In this document: positions 34,467 through 41,915 of the stretch, in pieces
Layout of the letters: each line of letters begins with the position of its first letter
Position numbering within the stretch: the stretch's first letter is position 1
Origin: Prado023 sp963714995
GTDB taxonomy: Bacteria > Actinomycetota > Actinomycetes > S36-B12 > CAIYMF01
DNA length: 64,000 nucleotides
NCBI GenBank assembly: GCA_963714995.1
Contig: CAVQQP010000017.1
Location: forward strand, 496,001-560,000
Reading direction: 5' to 3'
The notes under the pieces: model-generated
The model's database searches: none
The model's input: only the letters and a program-made list of their open reading frames with translations
Told to the model about the DNA's origin: nothing
Position numbers and translations under genes: made by a program

Positions 34467-35960
34467 ATGAGCATCCTGGCCATCGACGCCGGCACGACCG
34501 GCGTGACCGCCCTGTTGGTGTCCACCGACCTGCACATCATCGCCCGCGGGTACAGCGAGTTCCCCCAGCACTTCCCCGCCGACGGCTGGGTCGAGCACGA
34601 CCCCGGCGAGATCTGGTCGGCCACGCTGGCCGCGCTGCGGGAGCTGCTGGCCACCCCGGAGGCGAGCGCCGACCCGCCGACGGCCGTGGGCATCACCAAC
34701 CAGCGCGAGACCATCTGCTTCTGGGACCGGGAGACCCTGGGCTCCCCCCGCCGCGCGATCGTGTGGCAGGACCGGCGCACGGCGGGCATCTGCGCGAGCA
34801 TGCGCGAGGCCGGCCACGAGCCGCTCATCGCACGGCTGACCGGCCTGCGCCTGGACCCGTACTTCTCCGGGACCAAGCTGGCGTGGGTGCGCACCGAGGA
34901 CCCGCAGACCTGGCGACGCGTCGTGTCCGGCGAGGTCGCGGTGGGCACCGTCGACTCGTACCTCGTGGCCCGGATGACCCGCGGCCTGCACCACGTCACC
35001 GACCCGTCGAACGCCTCGCGCACCCTGCTCTACGACCTGCACACCGGTGACTGGAGCCCGGAGCTGCTCGGCCTGTTCGGCGTTCCCCGCCAGGCCCTGC
35101 CCGACATCGTGTCCTCCTACGGGGTGATCGGGCGCACCGAACCGTCGGCCTTCCTCGGCCTGGACCTGCCGATCGCCGCGATCCTCGGCGACCAGCAGGC
35201 CGCCCTGTTCGGGCAGGGATGCTTCGCGGTGGGGTCGAGCAAGTGCACCTACGGCACGGGGTCGTTCGTCCTGGTCAACACCGGTGCCGAGATCGTCGCC
35301 TCGCACTCGGGGCTGCTGACCACCGTGGCCTGGCAGCACGCCGATGGCCGCCGCGAGTACGCGCTCGAGGGTGCGGTGTTCGTCACCGGGGCGGCGGTGC
35401 AGTGGTTGCGCGACGGGCTGCAGATCATCACCTCGGCCGCCGAGACCGAGGAGCTCGCGCGCTCGGTGCCCGACTCCGGCGGGGTCGTGTTCGTCCCCGC
35501 GCTGACCGGCCTCGGGGCCCCCGACTGGGATCCGTACGCCCGCGGCACGATCATGGGCATCACCCGCGGGACCACCCGGGCCCACATCGTGCGCGCCACG
35601 CTGGAGGCGATCGCCTTCGAGGTGCGCGACGTCGTGGACCTGATGACGCGTGAGGCCGGGGTCACCGTGCCCGTGCTGTCCGTGGACGGCGGGGCGGCTG
35701 CCAACGGCTTCCTCTGCCAGGTGCAGGCCGACCAGCTCGGGGTGCCCGTCCGGCGCTCCTCCGAGCTGCAGGCCACCGGGCTGGGCGCGGGGGTCGCCGC
35801 CGGACTGGGCACCGGGGTGTGGGCATCGACCGAGGAGGTCGGTGCCCAGCTCAGCGCGACCGCCGACGCCCGGTTCGAACCCCAGCCGTCCAACCCGGCT
35901 GCCCACCGGCTGTGGCGGATCGCCGTGGAGCGGTCGAAGGGGTGGGCCCGGCTGCGCTAG
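34467..35960 (+). CDS. glpK: glycerol kinase (FGGY family)
   Basis: 497 residues in two FGGY domains. AIDAGTTGVTALL (phosphate loop), HDPGEIW, GITNQRET and AIVWQDRRT are close to classical GlpK, and the second half has GDQQAALFGQGC, KCTYGTGSFVLVNTG and SVDGGAAANGFLCQ. It phosphorylates glycerol to glycerol-3-phosphate with ATP. Other FGGY substrates are possible but the motifs favour glycerol. No glpF or glpD is adjacent. The stop overlaps the stop of the convergent acyltransferase (CTAG). Confidence 0.87.
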   Translation: MSILAIDAGTTGVTALLVSTDLHIIARGYSEFPQHFPADGWVEHDPGEIWSATLAALRELLATPEASADPPTAVGITNQRETICFWDRETLGSPRRAIVWQDRRTAGICASMREAGHEPLIARLTGLRLDPYFSGTKLAWVRTEDPQTWRRVVSGEVAVGTVDSYLVARMTRGLHHVTDPSNASRTLLYDLHTGDWSPELLGLFGVPRQALPDIVSSYGVIGRTEPSAFLGLDLPIAAILGDQQAALFGQGCFAVGSSKCTYGTGSFVLVNTGAEIVASHSGLLTTVAWQHADGRREYALEGAVFVTGAAVQWLRDGLQIITSAAETEELARSVPDSGGVVFVPALTGLGAPDWDPYARGTIMGITRGTTRAHIVRATLEAIAFEVRDVVDLMTREAGVTVPVLSVDGGAAANGFLCQVQADQLGVPVRRSSELQATGLGAGVAAGLGTGVWASTEEVGAQLSATADARFEPQPSNPAAHRLWRIAVERSKGWARLR

Positions 35961-36712
35961 CCGCGACCGGGCGGCGTGACCTCGCCGGCGTCGACGGCCG
36001 CGACCAGGTCCGGTGACGGCGTGGACGTCCCGTACCTGCTGATGAGGTCCTTGGCCTTGTTGGCATAGATGTCGACGTACTCCTGGCCGGAGAGCTCCAT
36101 CAACTCGTACATGATCTCGTCGGTCATGCTGCGCAGCACGAACCGGTCGTCCTCCATCCCGGCGTACCGGGAGAAGTCCAGCGGCCTGCCGATCCGGATG
36201 GTCAGGGGGTAGAGGTTCGGGATCTTCTGGCCGGTCGGCTGGATCTTGTCGGTGCCGATCATCGCCACCGGGATCACCGGCGCCGGCGCGGCCAGCGACA
36301 TCCGGGCGGGACCCGTGCGGCCCCGGTAGAGCCGGCCATCGGGCGAGCGGGTGCCCTCCGGGTAGATGCCCAGCAGGTCGCCCCGGCGCAGGATCCGCAC
36401 GCCCGTGTCGATGGCCGCCATGCTCGCCCTGCCACCGGACCGGTCGACCGGCACCTGGCCGACGCCGGCGAAGAACTGCTTGGTCATCCAGCCCCTGACC
36501 CCCGGGCCCTCGAAGTAGTCGCTCTTGGCCAGGAAGGTGATCTTCCGGTCGACGACCATCGGCAGGAAGAACGAGTCGGAGAAGGACAGGTGGTTGCTGG
36601 CCAGGATCGCCGGACCGTCCTGGGGGATGTGCTCGAGGCCCTCGACGTGCGGGGTGTAGAGGGTCTTGAGTGCCGGGCCGACGATCACATGCTTCATCAG
36701 CGAATAGAGCAT
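35957..36712 (-). CDS. 1-acyl-sn-glycerol-3-phosphate acyltransferase (PlsC family)
   Basis: 251 residues. The catalytic block NHLSFSDSFFLP (H-x4-D) is at about residue 40, the FLAKSDYF and GIYPEGTRSPDG blocks bind glycerol phosphate, and an AMIGTDKIQP segment follows. It acylates lysophosphatidic acid or a related lysolipid at the inner membrane. The ATG at 36712 has GGGAGGA upstream. It corresponds to the acyltransferase of this conserved actinobacterial block (Rv2182c as I recall). It converges with glpK with a 4-bp overlap. Confidence 0.9.
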   Translation of the reverse strand: MLYSLMKHVIVGPALKTLYTPHVEGLEHIPQDGPAILASNHLSFSDSFFLPMVVDRKITFLAKSDYFEGPGVRGWMTKQFFAGVGQVPVDRSGGRASMAAIDTGVRILRRGDLLGIYPEGTRSPDGRLYRGRTGPARMSLAAPAPVIPVAMIGTDKIQPTGQKIPNLYPLTIRIGRPLDFSRYAGMEDDRFVLRSMTDEIMYELMELSGQEYVDIYANKAKDLISRYGTSTPSPDLVAAVDAGEVTPPGRG

Positions 36713-36850
36713 CGGTGGTCCTCCCTTGGCAAGGGACACGGTAGGGGACGCCCGGCGCAGGCGGCAACGCGAGACGTCCGCGTCGCGGGCCGATGTGCGA
36801 CGATTGCCCGATGCCGTCCACTCCCACCGGAGCACTGGGTGAGGTGCCCA

Positions 36851-37304
36851 TTGCCTGAGGACCGAGACGAGTTCGACGAGGCCTGGGCACGGATCGTCGA
36901 GGACCTGACCGGGTCGGACAGCGGCACGCCCGCCCCCGCCCCACCGGAGCCCGAGGCGACTGCCGGAGCGGCGGGTCCCGACCCGGGCCTGGCCGCGCTC
37001 TTCGAGCCGCTGCGCCGTCGCGAGCCGGCCCCTGACGCCTTCGTCGACAACTGGGAGGACGAGGGCCACTTCGTCCCCCCCGTGCCCCCCGAGATCCCGG
37101 AGGGCACCCCGATCACTCGCCTGGCGTGGGCCGGTGCCCTGGGCGGTCCCGACGGTGCTGGTCCTCACCGCGCTGACGGGCTGGGACGCCCCCGGCGTCG
37201 TCACGCTGGGCGCCGGCATCGCGACGCTGGCCGGCTTCGCCACCCTGGTCTGGCACATGCCTGACTCGCACGGCGACGGATGGGACGACGGCGCCCGTCT
37301 GTAG
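36851..37304 (+). CDS. small actinobacterial membrane protein, apparent frameshift at ~37151
   Basis: An acidic N-terminus (PEDRDEFDEAWARIVEDL) and a Pro-rich linker lead to VDNWEDEGHFVPPVPPEIP, a segment common to small actinobacterial membrane proteins at this locus. After one extra base at 37151 the frame continues TVLVLTALTGWDAPG, a second helix ending TLVWHMP, and an acidic tail to the TAG at 37304. Total is about 150 residues with two membrane segments. TTG 36851 is chosen because GAGGTG lies 4 nt upstream; a GTG at 36839 is an alternative. Function unknown. Confidence 0.65.
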
Positions 37305-37318
37305 GTGGGACCGGGTGG

Positions 37319-37681
37319 TCAGTCACCCCGGTCCGGATCCGTCGGGGCGGGGTCGTCCCCGGGCACGTCGCCGTACCCCTCATCGAGGCCCTCGGCCGGA
37401 TCGGCCATCCCACCGCCGTAGGTCCGCTGGTCGGCCGCCGACGCCAGCGCCGACCCCAGGCCCGTGATCACGCTGCGCGCCACCTCGGCCATGTCGACCA
37501 GGGCCTGCGGATTGACCTGGTCGAGGGTGGCCGCGGCCTGGCAGATCGGGCAGGAGTCGCACACGGACTGGGGCACCTTCGGCCGCGGAGGGTCCTCCGG
37601 GCCGGCGGGCAGCAGCAGCCCGGCCTCATCAGCCCAGGAGCGCACCGCGTCCCAGAACGACGATCCCTCGGTGGAGGCCAT
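37319..37681 (-). CDS. conserved small protein with CxxCxxC cluster
   Basis: 120 residues. The core SVCDSCPICQAAATLDQVNPQAL has three closely spaced Cys that could bind zinc or an iron-sulfur group; the C-terminus is acidic and Gly/Asp-rich. I do not recognise a named function. The ATG at 37681 abuts the stop of the SRPBCC gene upstream (TGAATG), so the two are probably co-translated. Its occurrence with the lipid-binding-type SRPBCC protein may point to a shared envelope role, which is speculative. Confidence 0.7.
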   Translation of the reverse strand: MASTEGSSFWDAVRSWADEAGLLLPAGPEDPPRPKVPQSVCDSCPICQAAATLDQVNPQALVDMAEVARSVITGLGSALASAADQRTYGGGMADPAEGLDEGYGDVPGDDPAPTDPDRGD

Positions 37682-38116
37682 TCAGCCCTCCTCCGCCCGA
37701 CGCTTGAGGCCCTTGAGCGCCGAGTCGACGATGACCTTCTCGCCGCGGCGGCGCAGCATCCCGATCACCGGGACGGCGAGCTCGACGGCCAGGGAGTAGT
37801 CGACCTGGGTGGTGCCGTCCCCGAGGTCGGTGCACGTGTAGGTGCCGTGCAGGTCGTGCAGCATCTCGCCCTTGGTCAGGTGCCACGAGACCTCGGTGTC
37901 GGCCCAGTCGTAGGCCACCGTGTAGGTGTCCTTGATCAGGCCGAGGTTCCCGGTGAACGTCGCCTCCGCCGGGCGACCCGCTGCATCGACGCCCTTGGCG
38001 CTGACACTGTCGATGCCCGGGATCCAGTCCCCGTACGCCTCGACGTCGGCGATGATGTCCATGATGTCGGCGGGATCAGCCGCGATCACGATGCTGGAGT
38101 GCGTCAACTCGGCCAC
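37682..38116 (-). CDS. SRPBCC (polyketide cyclase/START-like) family protein
   Basis: 144 residues with a single START/Bet v1-type fold: HSSIVIAADPADIMDIIADVEAYGDWIPG at the start and a long C-terminal helix (IVDSALKGLKRRAEEG). The fold binds hydrophobic ligands; no catalytic function is shown for this branch. It corresponds to Rv2185c of the same gene block as I recall. GTG 38116 has a -10 element 8 nt upstream and no Shine-Dalgarno sequence. It is the first gene of a two-gene unit with the CxxCxxC protein. Confidence 0.82.
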   Translation of the reverse strand: MAELTHSSIVIAADPADIMDIIADVEAYGDWIPGIDSVSAKGVDAAGRPAEATFTGNLGLIKDTYTVAYDWADTEVSWHLTKGEMLHDLHGTYTCTDLGDGTTQVDYSLAVELAVPVIGMLRRRGEKVIVDSALKGLKRRAEEG

Positions 38117-38124
38117 GAGCGCAC

Positions 38125-38130
38125 AGGCTA
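38125..38130 (-). promoter_or_regulatory. -10 element, leaderless start for the SRPBCC gene
   Basis: TAGCCT on the minus strand, 8 nt before the GTG at 38116. Confidence 0.6.
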
Positions 38131-38214
38131 GCCGGTTTGCCGCCTGCGCGCCCCACCGGCTGTAGCGTGATCGCCGGTGCCGATCGGGCCAGTGAAGGGC
38201 AGGAGGGGGTCGAC

Positions 38215-38856
38215 GTGGTCAACCAGGATCACGGGCCCGCCCATGGCCTGCGCGTGGTGGTCGCCGACTCCCACCACCTGGTGCGCCACGGGTTGGCCGA
38301 CGTGCTCACCTCGGCTGGCGCGCTCGTCACCCAGGCCGCGGACGCCGAGTCCGCCCTGCGCGAGGTCGCCGATCACCACGCCGACGTGCTGGTGGTCAGC
38401 CTGGACCTGCCGGGCAGGGAGCGCGGACATGTGGTGGCGATCGCCCGGGACCGCTGGCCCGCCCTGGCCGTGATCGCGCTGAGCGAGACCACCAGCCACG
38501 AGTCGATGCTCACCGCCCTGGACCTCGGGGCCTCGGCGTACCTGCCCAAGACCGCCGCACCGGAGCGCTTCGTCAGCACGGCCGTGCGCGCTGCTGCTGC
38601 CCCCGGGGCGTTCGTGGCCGACGACGTCCTCACCCCGCGCCGGCAGGCACGCGGGGGCCCGCGCCTGACCCCGCGGGAGTCGGAGGTGCTCGACCTCGCC
38701 GCCGAGGGGCTGACCGTCCGGGGCATCTCGGCCCGGCTCTACGTCTCGGAGGCGACCACGCGGTCGCACCTGTCCGGCATCTACCGCAAGCTCGGGGTGA
38801 CCTCGCGCAGCCAGGCCGTCCTGGCCGCCGAGCGGCTCGGGATGCTGCGGACCTGA
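38215..38856 (+). CDS. LuxR/NarL-type response regulator with an atypical receiver domain
   Basis: 213 residues. An N-terminal receiver-like domain (about 14-130) is followed by a LuxR helix-turn-helix (LTPRESEVLDLAAEGLTVRGISARL...SHLSGIYRKLGV). The receiver lacks the usual phosphorylation set: the pocket reads VADSHHL (one Asp lost), and the phospho-acceptor position is Ser in LVVSLDLPG. The LPK Lys is kept. It may act without phosphorylation or bind a ligand. No histidine kinase is adjacent. GTG 38215 has AGGAGG (38201-38206) at 8-nt spacing, and TAGCGT at 38163-38168 could be its -10. The next gene begins 1 bp after its stop. Confidence 0.82.
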   Translation: MVNQDHGPAHGLRVVVADSHHLVRHGLADVLTSAGALVTQAADAESALREVADHHADVLVVSLDLPGRERGHVVAIARDRWPALAVIALSETTSHESMLTALDLGASAYLPKTAAPERFVSTAVRAAAAPGAFVADDVLTPRRQARGGPRLTPRESEVLDLAAEGLTVRGISARLYVSEATTRSHLSGIYRKLGVTSRSQAVLAAERLGMLRT

Positions 38857-38857
38857 C

Positions 38858-40087
38858 GTGGCCGACACCCCCACGCGACGGGCGTGGACCGACTGGGCCC
38901 TCTGGCTGGCCCTGCGCCTGGCACTGGTCGGGATCATCGTCGGGCTGATCCCCTGGCCGGAGCAGGTCAACGACCTGACCATCTATGCCGACTGGGTCGC
39001 CGAGTCCCTGCGGTACGGGCAGTTCCCGACCGACCAGATGTGGCAGTACCCCCCGCTGGCCGGGCCGGTGTTCGTGCTCGGGGCGTGGCTGCCCGGGGAC
39101 CGCCTCGGCTTCGTGACCCTGTTCCTGGGCTTCGATGCGGCCATCATGGCCATGCTCACCAGCCAGGCCCGACGGACCGCGCGCCGCGGTGGCACCCGGC
39201 TCTGGGCCCTGCTGCCGCTGGTCGTGGGACCCCTGCTGCTCGCCCGCTTCGACGTGGTCCCGACGGCGTTCGCGGTCGCCGCCGTCCTGATGGCTGCCCG
39301 CCCGGTGGCCAGCGGAGCCCTGGCCGCGGCGGGGGCGTGGGTGAAGGTCTGGCCGCTGCTCGTCCTGACCGCCCTGCGTCGCCGCGACCTGCCCCGGGGG
39401 GTGGCAGGTGCCCTGGCGGCCTCGGCCGTCATCGCGGGGGTCCTGGTGGTGACGTCGGAGGATCCCCTGTCGTTCCTCGGTGGGCAGCGTGACCGAGGGC
39501 TGCAGATCGAGTCCCTGGCCGCGTGGCCGTTCCTCATCGCCCGACTGTTCGGTGCCCCGGTCGAGGTCGTGTACCGGTACGGCGCGCACGAGGTCGACGC
39601 GTCCGGCGTGGACATGGTCGCCCGCAGCGTCATCGTCCTCACGTTGCTCCTGCTGGGCGTGGTCGCCGTCCAGCGCCTGCGCGGCGCCCTCGATGCGGTG
39701 TCCGGTGCCGATGTCGCCCTGGCCACGGTGCTGTTCACCGTGGCCACGAGCCGGGTCTTCTCCGGTCAGTACTTCATCTGGCTGCTGGCCCTGGCGGCCG
39801 TGACCCTCGGCGACCCGACCAGCCGGATGCGGCGGACCACCGTGCTGCTCATCGCGGCAGGGCTGGCCACGCACCTGGTGTACCCATGGCTCTACTCCGC
39901 GCTCCTGGACGGCAACCCGGTGGCCGTGGCCGTCCAGACCGTGCGCGTGGGTCTCACGGCGGCGGCCACAGTCTGTGCCCTGGCCGTCCTGCTGCGCCCG
40001 GCGGGGTCGGCGGGTCAGGCGTCCGGGTCGGGCACAGCGTCCGGGTCGCCGCCCTCGAGCATGACGCGCAACCGCTGCGCGGAGTGA
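38858..40087 (+). CDS. GT87-type (DUF2029) membrane glycosyltransferase
   Basis: 409 residues with about ten membrane helices. The YADWVAESLRYGQFP loop after helix 1 and MWQYPPLAGP are characteristic of GT87 polyprenol-phosphate-mannose-using transferases such as the mycobacterial arabinomannan and PIM enzymes. A periplasm-facing mannosyltransferase that branches or extends lipomannan is the likely role. The GTG start is 1 bp after the regulator's stop. Its Ser/Gly-rich tail overlaps the convergent glycosyltransferase by 73 bp, so the last ~24 residues may be non-essential. Confidence 0.78.
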   Translation: MADTPTRRAWTDWALWLALRLALVGIIVGLIPWPEQVNDLTIYADWVAESLRYGQFPTDQMWQYPPLAGPVFVLGAWLPGDRLGFVTLFLGFDAAIMAMLTSQARRTARRGGTRLWALLPLVVGPLLLARFDVVPTAFAVAAVLMAARPVASGALAAAGAWVKVWPLLVLTALRRRDLPRGVAGALAASAVIAGVLVVTSEDPLSFLGGQRDRGLQIESLAAWPFLIARLFGAPVEVVYRYGAHEVDASGVDMVARSVIVLTLLLLGVVAVQRLRGALDAVSGADVALATVLFTVATSRVFSGQYFIWLLALAAVTLGDPTSRMRRTTVLLIAAGLATHLVYPWLYSALLDGNPVAVAVQTVRVGLTAAATVCALAVLLRPAGSAGQASGSGTASGSPPSSMTRNRCAE

Positions 40088-41184
40088 TCCCAGCCCCAGG
40101 AGGACTCGACCCACTGGCGCCCGGCGGCGCCCATCCGCGCCGCCAGCTCCGGGTCGGTCAGCAGCTGGCTGACCCGGGCGACGAGGGCGTCGGTGTCCCG
40201 GCCGCCGACGACGAAGCCGGTCTCACCCTCACGCACGGCGTCCGGCGCGCCCCCCGAGTCCCCGGAGACCACGGGAAGCCCCGTCGCCGAGCCCTCGAGG
40301 TAGACGATCCCGAGGCCCTCGACGTCCCATCCCCGCTGACGGGTCCGGCTGGGCATCGCGAACACATCCCCGGCTGCGTAGTGCGCGGGGAGCTCGGACC
40401 ACGGCACGCCGCCGGTGATGACCACGTGCGCCCCGAGCCCCTCCTCGGCGACGAGTGCAGCCAGGTCCTTGCGGTACGGCCCGCCCCCGACGATGAGCAG
40501 CGCGACGTCCTGGCCCGTGGTCCGGCGGATGCGGGGCAGGGCCCGGATGAGCGTGTCCTGGCCCTTGCGCGGCATGAGCCGGGACACGCACACGATCACC
40601 GGACGATCCGCCAGGCCCAGACGCGCGCGCGTCTCGCGTCCTGCGCCGTCGCGCAGCCCCGGGTGGAAGGTCTGCGAGTCGACCCCGGGCACGAGCTGGC
40701 GCATCCGGCCGGCCGCAGCAGGACTCAGCGCGGAGGAGATCTTGCCGCGCGTGTAGGCCCCGAGGTAGGTGACGCGGTCCAGGCCCTCGCCGATCCGGCG
40801 CAGCATGTGTCGTGGTCCGGGGGTCTGTGCCCACGCTGCCTCGTGCCCGTGCGTGATGCCCACGCTCGTGTGCACCCCGGCCGAGGCCAGCCGTGGCGCG
40901 AGCAGGCCCAGGGGCGCCGCCGCGCCGAAGACCACGCGGTCGCATCCCTCGGCCCGCGCGATCTCGCGGGCGCGGCGCAGCACCGTCGGCTCGGGGACCA
41001 TCAGCGAGGTCGGGTGCCGGACCACGGGGAAGGGCTGCTCGGCGTCGAAGGCCACATCACCCTTCCACTTCGGGGCATAGACCACGACGGATCCCTCCGG
41101 CTGGCGGAGCAGCACCCCGTGCACGAAGGCCTGGATCCCCCCCGCCCGGGGAGGGAAGTCGTTGGTCACGCACAGCACCCGCAT
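40015..41184 (-). CDS. GT4 family glycosyltransferase, PimB'-like
   Basis: 389 residues with a GT-B fold. VLCVTNDFPPRAGGIQ and GITHGHEAAW lead into the C-terminal VSRLMPRKGQDTLIRAL, LLIVGGGPYRKDL, FAMPSRTR and the donor-binding EGLGIVYLEGSATG (E-x7-E). It resembles mycobacterial PimB', which transfers the second mannose from GDP-mannose to PIM1 on the cytoplasmic face. The ATG at 41184 is preferred; an ATG at 41202 is possible. With MptB and the GT87 gene it makes a PIM/lipomannan set. Confidence 0.85.
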   Translation of the reverse strand: MRVLCVTNDFPPRAGGIQAFVHGVLLRQPEGSVVVYAPKWKGDVAFDAEQPFPVVRHPTSLMVPEPTVLRRAREIARAEGCDRVVFGAAAPLGLLAPRLASAGVHTSVGITHGHEAAWAQTPGPRHMLRRIGEGLDRVTYLGAYTRGKISSALSPAAAGRMRQLVPGVDSQTFHPGLRDGAGRETRARLGLADRPVIVCVSRLMPRKGQDTLIRALPRIRRTTGQDVALLIVGGGPYRKDLAALVAEEGLGAHVVITGGVPWSELPAHYAAGDVFAMPSRTRQRGWDVEGLGIVYLEGSATGLPVVSGDSGGAPDAVREGETGFVVGGRDTDALVARVSQLLTDPELAARMGAAGRQWVESSWGWDHSAQRLRVMLEGGDPDAVPDPDA

Positions 41185-41223
41185 GGGCACATCTTCGCCC
41201 ATGCGCGGTGCCGACGGCGGGCC

Positions 41224-41436
41224 TCAGGCCGACGCAGCTCCCCGAGCAGGGTCACGCTCGCCGGCCGATCCGCCGGGGAGCATCCGCAGCGGCGGCACCA
41301 GCCCGCCCTCGGCGAGCACCGCCAGCGCGGTCTGCTCCGCCGAGCCCAGGCCGCCCGGTGGGCCGAGCAGGAACGTCACCACGCAGTCGTCGCAGGCCAG
41401 ATCCCGCATCTGGCACCCGTCGCAGTCGATGATCAT
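41224..41436 (-). CDS. small conserved protein with two CxxC pairs
   Basis: 70 residues. IDCDGCQMRDLACDDCVVTFLLG at the N-terminus has two CxxC pairs, likely a metal site; then LAVLAEGGLVPPLRM. It is a common small actinobacterial protein next to PimB-like and zinc-ribbon genes; no function is known. The ATG at 41436 follows GGGAGGGG, a good ribosome-binding site, and a longer frame upstream is not supported. Confidence 0.78.
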   Translation of the reverse strand: MIIDCDGCQMRDLACDDCVVTFLLGPPGGLGSAEQTALAVLAEGGLVPPLRMLPGGSAGERDPARGAASA

Positions 41437-41560
41437 GGACCCCTCCCTCACCCCCGGTAGCTCTCTGCATGACGCTACGGGAGGGGTCTGACAGAGCCAG
41501 GGAGACCACCGCGACGGCAGCGCGGGGCAACGCCCGGATGCCGGTCCGACCGGGCGGGGA

Positions 41561-41797
41561 TCAGCTGTCGGGCCGGGCCACGACCTCGATCGCCGCACCC
41601 GTGCCGCACCAGCGGCAGCTCACGGACTCCAGGGTGTCGCCGAGAACCTCCACGGACTCGACGGTCGGCTCCCCCGCCAGATCCACGTGCCAGAACTCAC
41701 GGGTGCGCGCCTGGCGCACCACATCGAAGCGGGTCAGGTTGCCGCACTGCGCGCAGCGCCAGCGACTCGCGGCATCCGGGACTCTCAGATCGGGCAT
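41561..41797 (-). CDS. small zinc-ribbon protein
   Basis: 78 residues. WRCAQCGNLTRFDVV and SCRWCGTG give two CxxC knuckles, a zinc-ribbon arrangement; between them is REFWHVDLAGEPTVE. It is probably a conserved nucleic-acid- or protein-binding ribbon; no function is assigned. The start ATG 41797 is chosen at MPDLRVP, and upstream codons are not needed. It is divergent from the exonuclease gene. Confidence 0.78.
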   Translation of the reverse strand: MPDLRVPDAASRWRCAQCGNLTRFDVVRQARTREFWHVDLAGEPTVESVEVLGDTLESVSCRWCGTGAAIEVVARPDS

Positions 41798-41903
41798 GGG
41801 ATCGGCTCCTGGGTCGTCCCGACGGCCGACTCGCACGCCGGGGTGATGCCCGAAAGCCTACCGTCACCGGCGTGGGACCCACGTCGTTGTCGGACCCCAC
41901 ACC

Positions 41904-41909
41904 TACCGT
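41904..41909 (+). promoter_or_regulatory. -10 element, leaderless start for the DEDDh nuclease
   Basis: TACCGT, 6 nt before the ATG at 41916. Confidence 0.6.
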
Positions 41910-41915
41910 GTGGGC

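Noticed and set aside
38137..38214. Upstream start for the response regulator
   Set aside because: The GTG at 38215 has AGGAGG at the right distance; the extra 26 residues cover the likely promoter.
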